Below are positions 54,601-64,000 of a stretch of DNA of 64,000 nt, piece by piece. The stretch is from the NCBI GenBank assembly GCA_006384855.1, contig VCJN01001453.1:62001-126000 (forward strand), in the 5' to 3' direction. The notes below the pieces were generated by a model, which did not search any database, had not been told where the DNA came from, and saw nothing but the letters and a program-made list of their open reading frames with translations. Made by a program: the position numbers and the translations under genes. Position 1 is the stretch's first letter. Every line of letters starts with the position of its first letter. Source of the stretch: Tetraselmis striata (taxonomy: Eukaryota > Chlorophyta > Chlorodendrophyceae > Chlorodendrales > Chlorodendraceae).

Positions 54601-56350
54601 CGCCCCTTTTTTGGGTGGCGCGCGTGGACGAGGTTCGCTCCCCACCAAGGGGCGGGTTGGTAGGCTTCTGGCAGGCGCGCGCCGCGCGGTCACCCCTTTC
54701 TACCTTCTTATGACCATATCGTACTGCAATTATTGAAGGACCTGGTGCATGATACCTGGTAATACTGTCATTTCACCTGTACCGTAATTCGGAAGGGGGG
54801 GGGGGGGGGGGGGGGAAGGGGGGGCACAACTCGTTTTAAACGATACCATGCTGCTGTAGGGGGACCGCGCCTGGCAGGTGTGCAGACGGAGCCGACCTCG
54901 ACACTGACGCCTATACACGACTGTCAGCCGCCTACGTGAGTACCTGGCCCAGCACAGCCACATGATGCACCTCCGCAACTAACAACCTGGGGCATCCAGT
55001 TCAGTAAGAGATTCCACGGGCGCCGGCGCGGTTATAAGCACAGTGAGAATATGGACCCCCTACCTATACCGGAACCACGGGTATAGCAAGTGTTCTACAG
55101 TAAGCTGTATGCAAGCCTAAGTTGAGGACCATAACAAGGATTCTTCTAAGCGAGTCCGCATCCATATGCTAATGCAGCCGGTTTGTCGGTGTGCACTTGC
55201 AAAGGTGGCTGAATGGCGCCCACGCTCCTGGGATGTACTCGTCCATGTATTCTCATAAGACTTGCATTCGAAAGCAACGAACAGACGGCAGGAGCTGCCG
55301 GGTCGGAGCAGCACTCAGAGCGTTGCGCATGAAAGGCATGGCGCCAGGTTGAGTAGGCAACGGGGTCACACATCTACACACAACAGCGCAAGCCTACGTA
55401 TGTAGCAGAGCGCGGGTCACACTGAGCATAAGTGCGACGTCGCACCCAGCTCCAGCCCCACCTCGCCACCACGGCACACTACGCCACACCCCTCTGTGTT
55501 CTTACTCCCATCCGCCCACCCTACAGGTCGCGTACAAGCCCGCATCTCAACTGAGATATCGACTCCTCTTGAGGCCGTCCGCCACTGCTCGCCGCAGCCA
55601 GGGCATGCGGAGACACACCACCAGCTGCAAATCGAAAGGCGAAAGGGAAGATCGAGGTGTATTTTCAGCAAGATCAGCAGTGCAGCGCCACTGGCATGCC
55701 CAAGAGGACGTGTGAGCTGCCATGCTGCGCATTCACCATGGAGGGCAAAGCCGAGCGAGGCGGCGGCGCAGTCTCTACTTAGTGACAAAGACACGGAGGC
55801 TACTACGGGGCTGACGTCTTTGAGAAGAGGTGAAGGGGTTTAGGGTTTTTTTTTGGGGGGGGGGGGGGGGGGGGGGTGACTTTATCGATGTCTTTTGGAG
55901 AGTAACCGGCGCCTTGACGGCATGAGGTATGTGGTGGCGCGCTGAGAGGCATCGCGACCGCCACTTTGCGCAGGCTGCCAGTGGCGTGGTAAGATGCCCC
56001 CTCCCCCCCCCTCCCCCCCCCACCATCAGCTGCCCCGCTCCGTCTCTAGTCGTCCTCCTCCTCGTTCCCCTCCTTCTCCTCGCGGCGGGTCCTGCCCACA
56101 GGCTACATGATCCATGGCAGGAGGGGGGAGGCGGGTTAGCGCACCGCTTCCTGACCCACCAGCAGCTCACAATGTCTTTTGCCATTGCGATGAATTGAGC
56201 CCTAGGCTCCTCAGGTTTCAGGCGGGAAGGGGGGGGGGTGTGTGGGTGGTGGTGGTGTGGGGGGGGGGGGGGGGTCCTCTTCATTCAATGGTTGCCTTAT
56301 GTAACAGTCCTTTATGGGCTGACTTACAATCCAGAAAGAGCTTAGGATAA
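51580..56350. other. Region without recognised genes
   Basis: Between the TEM7-like gene and the RRM gene. 51.8-54.6 kb is nearly free of long G/C tracts (one C tract at 53791-53812) and holds short plus-strand frames rich in Cys/His pairs: MCPPISGSWFCAKC near 52370, CANYAKGCIHRVWCDECRYF near 52820 and CSCCEDNHERACTWCA near 53320. None is recognised and there is no splice pattern linking them. A strong hairpin is at 53657-53775. 54.8-56.3 kb has G tracts at 54797-54826, 55855-55876 and 56256-56273 and no supported ORF. Confidence 0.35.
53657..53775. repeat. 119-bp imperfect hairpin (36-bp arms)
   Basis: CATAACATTTCGGC then TATCAGATTGGGCTG at 53658-53689 pairs with CAGCCCAATCTGATA then GCCGAAATGTTATG at 53742-53774, with two or three mismatches and a loop of about 50 nt. 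It could be a small MITE, a regulatory hairpin or a small-RNA precursor. The sequence alone does not decide. Confidence 0.8.
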
Positions 56351-56355
56351 TCCGG

Positions 56356-58738
56356 TCAATGGTACCGTATAAGGGTCGAACCGTCCATCCATCCAAGACG
56401 ATTAAAGAGAGGAAAAGGGACAGCCACCAAAGAGCGTCGGCGCGCCTGGCTCACCTTCTCGCCCCCCGCGCGCTCCTCCGTGGCCGGGGCGGCGGCCGCA
56501 TCGCCACCGTTGGCGGGATCCTTGGCGGCGGCGGCCGCCGCAGCCGGCGCCTCGGCGGGTCGCACCGGGGAGCGCGAGCGCGAACGCCTGGGCGCCGCCG
56601 CCTCCTTGGGCTCCGCGCCGCCGGGGCGCGGCGTCGGCCCGATGGAGGCCTCCGCGCCGCCGGTGGCACCGGGCGCGCCGCCGCCGGCGTGTGACGCCGC
56701 CACCTGCTGTGCCTGCTGCGCCATCTGCGACCACGGCACAGGCGGCCAGGAGGGTCAGTAATCGATTTGAGTCACGAGTCATGAGCCATTTGACGTCACG
56801 ACCGCATGCAGTGATGCTGTTTGATGAAGATGCGCGGGGGTTATCCAATGTTGCTGCGACAAATGGCCGTGTATCGGTGCTGTCTGCTGCTGGATGCCGA
56901 TGACAGCGTGTCATTACGTCTATGTAGACGACGGGCAATGAACACGCATCATCCATGGTCACATAACGGCGTCCACAGTCGTGAGCTGTGTGCGTCTTGA
57001 TAACTGCTAGATGCCTGACCCACTGGTCAGCATACACCGTGCCATTAAAGTGCGGTCAAGGCCCGCCCCAACACAATATGACGCGAATCAGACGCACAGT
57101 CAAAATGTGTGGACGGGGGTCTCCGACGCGGTTCTGCCAGAGGTGTGGGCTCAGGTCATTGCGAATACAGCAGCGAGCATGGGGCGCGATAGAGGTGTTC
57201 AGGGCGGAGAGGGGCAATCCTGCGAGGATGGGCGGGGGCGGGGGGCGGACCTGTGCCTGCATGGCCGGCGTGATGGTGAGCCCGTTGGTGTGGATGACCG
57301 ACTTGGAGGGCGTGATGCGGATGGCCAGCATGCCCAGCATCTGCGACGAGGGCATGCGCGACGGGCCGTCAGAGTGGGGCGCACCGGTGTGGGGGGGGCA
57401 TCCCAAGGGAAAGGAGGGTGGGGGCGGGGAACGCCCGACACCACAGGCCTGTTGCCAGGGCTGGTTATCAAGGCAATACATTCTAGGGTTATATTCTAGG
57501 GTTATAGGGTTTTGAACCCAAAACATATCAATTGTATTCCAGATTAAGGCGATGTACTTTAGGTTCTTAGTAAGGTTTCTGACCCATGACCTATTTGTCT
57601 ATTGCTAGCATTGAGGCAATCTATTGTTTAACGCTAGGGTTTCTGACAGGTCCACCCCTCTGCCCAGGTTGGTGAGGGCAATCCGTGTTCAGGTTGTTAG
57701 GGTTACGGACCCAGAGCCCGTTTACTCTGTTCCTAGCTCAAGGCAACCTAAACAAGGGCTTCATGGATGGTGTTTACCCTCTGCCCAGGTTTGGGCCGTA
57801 TATCTTAGGTTTTTGGTTCGCGCGCCGAAATGCCATGTTTTCCCCCGCAAACCCCTCCGGTGGGTCATTGCCCGGTCACCTGGTTGTCCATCTGGAAGGC
57901 GCCCTGGGCGGCGGAGGCGTCCTGGAACTCCACCCACGCCTTGCGCCCCGGCGCGCCGCCCATGCCCGCGAGGCGCACCGCCGTGACGGCGCCAAAGACG
58001 CCGAAAAACTGCGCCATCTGAAACTCGGTTATGGCGGGGTCCACGTTGTCCACGTGGATGGTGCGCGTAAGGCGCTCCGCGTCCTGCGGGGTCTGCACGC
58101 GCGCCCGGCCGCCGGGCATGCCGCCCATGCCAGGCATGGCGCCGTACGCGCCGTATGCGCCGGGGAACCCGGCCTGCATGCCGTACATGCCCGCCTGCAT
58201 GCCCGCCTGCATGCCGTACATGCCCATCGCCGGCGCCATGCCCCCGCCGCCCCCGCCGCCGCCGAGGGACTGCTTGGCGATGTTGACGCGGATGTCGCGG
58301 TCCGCGAGGTGCAGCCCGTTCAGGCTCAGCGCCTGCATGGCCTGCCTGCAGCGCGCGGGGGAGGGGGAGGGGGGGGGGGGGGAGAGCAGTCAGAAGGCGA
58401 CCCCAGACCTTGCAGGCCGAGTGGTGAGGCCTGCATGTGGCTGGGCGCTAACAGATGGGTGGCAGCTGGCGCTTGGTGGCATCTGCATACTTGTGCCCCC
58501 AGCATGTACCACCATCATGCGCGGGGTGCGCGAAAACAATGCAGAGCACTGAGTCGAACATTGGGATTCAGTCCGGGGTCTGCACACACAGTGGCGCTGA
58601 TATCACACCTATATAGACATAGTAACCATGATGGAGAGGGGATCAAAGTGGCACTTCAAGGAGATGAAACCAGAAGCCCCAGATATATGTGGCTCCTCCT
58701 CGTCAGCAAGGGATGTGGCTGGAGCCCCCCCCCCCCCC

Positions 58739-58800
<62 letters not shown>

Positions 58801-59141
58801 CCTCGTCAGCAAGGGATGTGGCTGGACCCCCCCCCCCCTCCCCCCTCCCCCCCTTTCTCCTTACAATACCCGTACACCCCTTCACTCTGCCACGCCGGAG
58901 GGCAGGCCAGAGAGACACCACCAGGGCGGCAGCCAGCTCCCACGAAGGGCGCCAAGAGCCACGCCAGCGCCCCTTGCCTTCGCACCTCACCTCCTCCTCC
59001 CCTCCCGGCACGCACACACACCCACCCACCCACCCACACACCCACACACACACAAACACGCATCTTTGTTTCGAGTCTCAGGTTAGGACAGAGGGGGGGG
59101 GGGGGGGGGGGGGTGTCGATGTTGTGTGTGAGAGTGAGAGA

Positions 59142-59172
<31 letters not shown>

Positions 59173-60633
59173 AGCGCACTCTGGGGTCTGAAACTCAACA
59201 AAGCAGTAGCGGGTCTGGTAGTTTGGCTGCCTGTGGGCGGGCGGAAGAAGAGAGAGAGGGGGTGGGGGGGGTAGAGGGCAGCTCAGAATCTGGAGGAGGC
59301 AAGGCACTGGGGATATCCACCAAAACAAGGCAGGCGAGGGGAAAAGGAAATGGACAGAGGACCAAGCAGAAGGGGGGAGGGGGGGGGGGGGGGGGGGGGG
59401 CTCACCCGGCAAGACGGACCTCCGTGACTGTGCCAAAGTGCTGGAACAGCGCGCGGATGCTGGCCTCATCGATGGCGGAGCTGAGGTTACCGACGTACAC
59501 GGTGCGCGACTGCAGGGCGGGGCAAAGGAGGGAGGGGGTCGGTGGAAGCCCTGAGCGCCCCTTTTGCAGGAGCAATGGATACGGGGAGGGAAAGAAGGAG
59601 TGGAGGTCGCGCGTGGCCGGGGAGGGGGGGGGGGGGGGGGGGGCTAGCAAATGGTGGTGACATCGCAGAGGGCAGATTCCCCATGCGCGGGACTAGCTCA
59701 AGGTTTCACTCCCCAGGCTTGGAGCAAGTTCCGGAATTGCGGATGGAATCCATGTCCCAAAAATGCCCCTAAAAACCGCCTAAAACACTGCTCACAGCTA
59801 GAGCTGTGCGGTCGGGAAAGCTGGCATACGCCAGCCCCACCCCTCCCGGCCTTGCCCCCATGTTCAACCGAGTAGGGAAGGGAATTAAGCCTGCGTGATC
59901 TCATCGGACTGTCATGCATGTTATGGAGGAGAGGATGGGGGCGATGGGGGCGGGCTGCGCGAGCCCTCCGGGCTAGCGGGCTGCGGCTGCCGACGGCGGC
60001 AGCACTCACCAACAGCGGGAGCCGTGCAGCGGCGGCTGTAGGACAGCGTGGCTGCTCGCTGTGCACATGGTCTATGGCGGAGGTGGGAGGGCGGGCAGCA
60101 CATGGGGGGAGGGCGGGAGGGGAGGCGGGAGGGGGCCATGGGGCGGAGGGAGGGAAGGCGGGCGGGACGCAAGGGAGAGGGACAGCACGCTTAGTTGGCA
60201 TGTTGTCCAGGGGAGGGGAGGGGAGGGGAGGTGGAACATCGAGGGGGTGAAGTCGGGGGAGAGGGGGGTTGGGGAGTGGGGGTGGGGGTGGGGGAGGGGT
60301 GGGTAACACATAAGGAAGATCCAGTAGGCTGACTCAGCAGTCAGCTGGCCTACGAGGGGGGAAGAAAATGGACGGGTGGGCGAGGAGCGGGGCGGGAAGG
60401 GTAAGAGGGTTCAAGGTGGGAGGGGGTGGGGAATAAAAATGGAAGCAGGGGAGGGGAGGTGCCGGGAGAGGGGGTAGACCGGGGGGGGGGGGGGGGGGGG
60501 TATCAAAAGAGGGGGTGGTGGATAAGATGTCCAACCTGCGGGGCGGGGCGGGGCGGGGCGGGGCGGGTGGGTAGGGAAGGTGGGACCAAGGGGCGGAAGA
60601 GGCGGCGGGGGGGGGTCCGCAGGGGCTTACCAT
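56356..60633 (-). CDS. Tandem-RRM protein with RS-type tail (SREK1/SRSF11- or CID-like)
   Basis: Likely a nuclear RNA-binding/splicing regulator. Minus-strand exons: 60633-60631 (ATG alone), 59509-59406, 59230-59180, 58345-57880, 57340-57251, 56724-56356; about 360 residues, all phases compatible. RRM1 is RTVYVGNLSS (RNP2) and TRYCFVEFQT (RNP1), ending LADRDIRVNIAKQSL. A Gly/Met/Ala linker (GMYGMQAGMQAGMYGMQAG) follows. RRM2 is RTIHVDNVD and RKAWVEFQ, ending MLAIRITPSKSVIHTNG. The tail has RRSRSRSPVRP and Ala-rich runs. The architecture resembles SREK1/SRSF11; the IR-x-x-PSK ends also resemble plant CID8-13 proteins. Exon 6 could stop at a donor AAG|GTGAGC (56455), extending to an unseen exon; otherwise it ends at TGA 56356 with TGTAA 30 bp later. 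The single-codon first exon is the least certain part. Confidence 0.82.
58693..58838. repeat. (AT)n microsatellite flanked by a 35-bp direct duplication
   Basis: About 28 AT units at 58742-58796, inside an intron of the RRM gene. CTCGTCAGCAAGGGATGTGG plus a following C tract stands on both sides (58700-58740 and 58801-58838). A (CA)/(CCCA) run lies further on at about 59010-59058. Confidence 0.95.
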
Positions 60634-60639
60634 TGTTGC

Positions 60640-61740
60640 TGAGCTGAGCCGATTTGAGCTTGGTCGAGGGAGAAGGGGGGGGGGCAGAGAGTGGGCGGAG
60701 GCGGGGGGTGGGGGGGGGGGGGGACGTGGTGGGGGGGAGGAGGAGGAGGAGGAGGCGATCTCGCGCGGCACCGCCCTGGCTGCGCTTGTCACCTCGCAGC
60801 TCTGGGGCCGTCTTAAAATCGTTCAGTGGCTGGCAAGGCGCGGGAACGGCGGCCTGCGGTGTCTGAGGGCGTGGCCGCTAGAACGGCTGTCAATACTGTT
60901 TATGGGCTTAAGGCACTCCTGTGTAGTTGCGCGACGGATCGGGGTGCGCTGCTTGCTACAGGTATGAGTACGCGTAGAGGGAAGTAGTGGCCACGGGCGT
61001 ATGTGCTGTGGACGCTTCCTAACCGAGGAGTATGTGCTGGTTGGATCATCGCGCCTCGGCGGCCACGGCGGCGTAGCGACTATGTACAGGGTTCCGGCGC
61101 GCCCGTACAGGGAGCCGGAGCAGGGCGGAGAGCAGCGCAGCAGCAGCAGGCGCGAGCAGATGACATGACGCGGCGGCTGCGCGCGCGCAGTACTCGCGCA
61201 TCAACAGGCTTTTGCTCCAAGTACGAGTACCCGTACGGTAGGGCCGTCGGGGGGGAAAAACGTACCTGTAATGGTAGTTTTTTTTTTGTTTTTTTTCGCC
61301 CCCGGGACCTGTAATGGTAGTAGTATGGATTTAGCAACTGTCGCGCGTCGCGCGCGCCCGCGATTATCGATATGCCATCAGTGCGCTGCCGCTTGGTTCC
61401 GCACAACCCTGACAGCAACGGTTCGCAATATCGTCTTCTGCTGCTGATGGGGCGATGTCTCGGCGAAGTGGTGCCCGAGAAGGCGCTGGTGGCGAGTGCG
61501 GCACGTTAGAGCACAAACACGGCACTGCCACTCTATCCACTGGCGTCAGCTGCAGTGCAGGCCCCGCCGCCAGCTCGGCCCTGTAGAGTCGAGGCAGTGC
61601 AGGCCACTTGGTCAAGTGCGGCACAAACCGCAGGCTGTCACCGGACACTACTGTTGTGCGCGGGTTTTACAATAACAGGAGACCACTTTTTGCTTCCCTC
61701 GAAGCGCGTGAAGAATCCCGGAGTCGACATCTTGCTTGCT
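60640..61740. promoter_or_regulatory. Divergent promoter region between the RRM gene and the small secreted protein
   Basis: The minus-strand RRM gene and the plus-strand secreted gene point away from each other here. Part is 5' UTR of the RRM gene: a spliced leader exon ending at the donor GCGAG|GTGACA near 60795 is plausible. No TATA box or other factor site stands out. A T-rich run (61277-61296) and GCGCGCG palindromes (61345-61355) are present. Confidence 0.35.
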
Positions 61741-61746
61741 TTCGAG

Positions 61747-62154
61747 ATGAAAAGCAACGCGTTGAGGGCCCTCGTGCTCGTCGCGGCGCTGGCTGCCATG
61801 TCTGTCCTTGGCGTTTACGAGCCTTTCAGCGGCGAGCCTCACTCCAGGTATGGTGTTGGTCCACCGGCCCGACCCTCGTGCTGCTCGTGTATATTTCCCG
61901 GCGAACTGGCCGCGAGGCTGAGGAGCCAACCGCTGGGCGGTGCGTTGCGGGCGCGCAGGAAATTGCTACAGGCATCGACGAACCCCGTGCAAAGTGCCTG
62001 GCTCGGGACCGAGGCGTCAATAGTTAACCAGGTGGGGGGCTTCATGCACTGGGTGTCCGACCTCATGTCCTTCCAGTTCCAGCGGCCGAGGCCACGGGAT
62101 GGCGCGCCACCCGCGGCTGGCAGTCCCCAAGGTCCCAACACTCAGAGGCAGTAG
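61747..62154 (+). CDS. Small secreted protein with RKLLQ motif
   Basis: Exons 61747-61847 and 61959-62154 give 98 residues. MKSNALRALVLVAALAAMSV is a signal peptide. After the splice (HSR|KLLQAST) the mature protein has an RKLLQ-type motif, common just after the signal peptide in volvocalean secreted proteins, then a Trp-containing segment (VGGFMHWVSDLMSFQFQRP) and a Pro-rich end before TAG. The intron (GTATGG...GCGCAG, 111 bp) is a multiple of three, so the unspliced frame is also open; the spliced form is preferred because the motif follows the signal peptide at once. TGTAA signals occur at about 62365 and 62374. No domain is recognised. Confidence 0.65.
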   Translation: MKSNALRALVLVAALAAMSVLGVYEPFSGEPHSRYGVGPPARPSCCSCIFPGELAARLRSQPLGGALRARRKLLQASTNPVQSAWLGTEASIVNQVGGFMHWVSDLMSFQFQRPRPRDGAPPAAGSPQGPNTQRQ

Positions 62155-62493
62155 CGGAGAACCACACTTCCAGATCAGTCCCGTGATATAGCGTCTATGT
62201 TGACCATTGTGAGAGATGCTTATTGGAAGGCTCGCCTATTGTCGAGTGGTGATGTGCGACCTCGGCGCAGAGATGAGTGCATTTGCAGAGGCTGGCAGTC
62301 ACATCTACAGGGGCAGCCAATCCGGTTGCATAGCTTTGAATTGGCTGTGGCAAGAGGGGGATTTGTAACTCTGTAATCCCCAGGTTATTGCATAATGAGC
62401 ATTTATTCTCCCATACTGCTGGCTGCCCATCTATCGTCCAGCGTCTATCATATTGGACCCACATCAACGTGCAACACTGCGCAAATTGCTGCC

Positions 62494-64000
62494 TCACCGC
62501 GGCTGGGTGCTGGAGCGCGGTTGAGCGCTGGCGGGTCGCGGTGGTCGCGACAATGCGGGCAGGCCGGCCTGGTACCCAGTCTGGAGCGCATCCATCTTGG
62601 CCAGCACATCCTGAAGGTCACTCTCCCACGCTACTACCTCACTGCCCTCTAGCTGTTCATCCAGCTCTGCCAGCTCTGCCTACACCCACAAACGGCCACA
62701 CAGGCATAAGCTCTACACAGGCCACATCCTGCAGTAACGTCACCCACCATTGGTACAATCAAAGGTCCGGCCTACCTCCAGCTCTGCCAGCAGTTCGTCG
62801 CCTCTGGTACTAGGCGTAGCTGAGTAGTCCCCCCGCCTCGTAGATGGATCAGGCTGAGAGGGGGCAGTGGCTGGCCGAGGCCGATGTCGATCAAATGTCA
62901 TGTGCATTGAATCTGTCAGAAAGCACGATATAGAGGCAGGGTCACGTCAGCATGCTCATGGCCAGAGTTCAGCATGCTAACAATCAACATCTCGTCGATA
63001 TGTGGCCAGAAGAGGCACAGCCAACATGGCGGTGTACCTTTTGGCAGAAGCAACAATTGCATTGGTGCAGACAGTCTATAAGCAGTGCTCGCAGCGGCAA
63101 ACTAAGGACCTATGTTTGGTGCTTCTTGGAGGTTGCGGAGGGAGAATAGCCATGAGCGGTGGTGGAAAGAGGGGGGGGGGGGGGGGGGGGGGGTTCTTAC
63201 GCCTCAAGAGATCCATTTCCTGTGGGATGAGTGCCCTTGACTTGGACGCTGCTGTGGGTGGACGTAGTGGTAGAGCAGTACCTGGCCTGCGAGCCGAGCA
63301 GGCAGGAGGAGTGCTCATGAGCGGAATCTGCTGAAGTGGAAAACTGATGATGGTGATCAAGAGGGCTGGTGGTGTGTGTGTTGGGGGGGGGGGGGGGGGG
63401 GGGGGGGTACCTGACCGGCAATGCAGTTGGGGTAGACAGACGCTGAAAAGAGGACGGAGCCGCTGTCCCAGGCCGCTCCTACTGCCCGTGGGAGGAGGTA
63501 GCACCGTTTCAACCCCGCGTGTCATATCCATCCTTCACACCCAGGCATGTATTGCCGCAGTACAGTGAATGGATCCCGGGGGGTACGGGGCTTCATCATG
63601 GCATTGGTATCGGGGCAACACTGCCAGGACATGCCTGCCTACAAGCGCAAACCGCCCGGGGGCCAGCGCCATCCCTCTCTGCGGGGCGGTACTCTTCCCG
63701 CTTGTCAGCAGCTGGCTCCTCCAGGGCTGCATTGTCGCTTGCCTCAGCTTGCTGCTCCGCCTACGAATCACACGGCCAAGATGTTATGCGAGTCATGGTG
63801 CGGCATGCCCCAAGTCTGCCTATGGCTCTTGCAAATAAACACCAGCCAACAATGCTCCCCAAGGTCGCACCTCGCGCCTTTCTCGCCACATGTACAGCTC
63901 CTGGAACTCTGCCATTTCCTTCTGTCTCAGTGACGCCTGTTATGCAGCAAAGTCCAAAGTTGAACTCAAGGTGTGATGGGTGGCCCGACTAGGGGGCAGC
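62494..64000 (-). CDS. Unidentified coiled-coil/Pro-rich protein, 5' part outside the window
   Basis: Six minus-strand exons join in phase: 63921-63871, 63760-63653, 63442-63411, 63343-63201, 62912-62776, 62679-62494, ending TGA at 62494. The protein starts in a helical segment (KEMAEFQELYMWRERRE, AEQQAEASDNAALEEPAADK). It passes through a Pro/Ser-rich middle (RPPTAASKSRALIPQEMDLL, RPRPATAPSQPDPSTRR) and ends in an acidic coiled coil (GDELLAELEAELAELDEQLE). About 215 residues are visible. No family is recognised; cytoskeletal or flagellar proteins often have this composition, but nothing here shows it. Two donors are followed by 25- and 23-nt C tracts. It is convergent with the small secreted gene; the 340 bp between them hold only the UTRs. 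Upstream exons beyond 63921 were not resolved. Confidence 0.65.

Noticed and set aside
57685-59660. Plus-strand ORFs of 323 and 529 codons opposite the RRM gene
   Set aside because: They are antisense to well-defined RRM exons and otherwise consist of translated (AT)n, CA-repeat and homopolymer tracts.

Overview
This window comes from a nuclear genome of a green alga, most likely a chlamydomonadalean (volvocine-like) species. The evidence is short GT-AG introns in nearly every host gene, TGTAA poly(A) signals downstream of several stops, plant-lineage orthologues (BIN4, MPC1, a RING-CH membrane E3), a small secreted protein with an RKLLQ motif after its signal peptide, and a PAT-like tyrosine-recombinase retrotransposon of the type known from Volvox and Chlamydomonas. 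Long C or G homopolymer tracts of about 15-45 nt occur throughout.

Layout. 1-5.7 kb: degenerate transposase-like fragments, a (GGAATT)n array, a frame-broken unidentified ORF and dispersed repeats. 5.7-18.9 kb: a PIF/Harbinger transposase gene on the minus strand, split by an 11.8-kb insert (6458-18280) that has 70-bp terminal inverted repeats. The insert carries a plus-strand series of tandem units of about 180-190 bp, each of which reads as a 96-bp exon plus an intron. A 4.9-kb PAT-like DIRS element (9900-14812) is inserted inside it. 19.6-22.6 kb: BIN4, a topoisomerase VI accessory subunit, nine exons. 26.3-27.0 kb: MPC1, a mitochondrial pyruvate carrier subunit, three exons. 30.8-31.3 kb: a second, broken Harbinger transposase, abutting a 6.9-kb foldback-like element (31335-38211). 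The arms of that element are inverted copies built from tandem 372-bp units that are themselves palindromic. 38.2-42.0 kb: a Cys/His-rich transposase-tail-like ORF, a 30-bp minisatellite and a minus-strand transposase-like gene. 43.3-44.4 kb: an intronless RING-CH membrane E3 ligase. 47.6-51.2 kb: a secreted protein with five TEM7/plexin-domain-like repeats. 51.6-56.3 kb: no recognised gene. 56.4-60.6 kb (minus): a tandem-RRM, RS-tailed splicing-type protein. 61.7-62.2 kb: a small secreted protein. 62.5-64 kb (minus): a multi-exon coiled-coil/Pro-rich protein cut by the window edge.

The host genes are unrelated housekeeping loci (DNA topology, pyruvate transport, ubiquitylation, RNA processing, secretion) separated by nested mobile DNA. 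The most unusual items are the exon/intron satellite inside a TIR element, the foldback element with palindromic subrepeats, and the repeated placement of sense-strand C tracts within 10 nt of 5' splice sites. All exon calls were made by reading splice motifs and frames by eye; no alignment was run.
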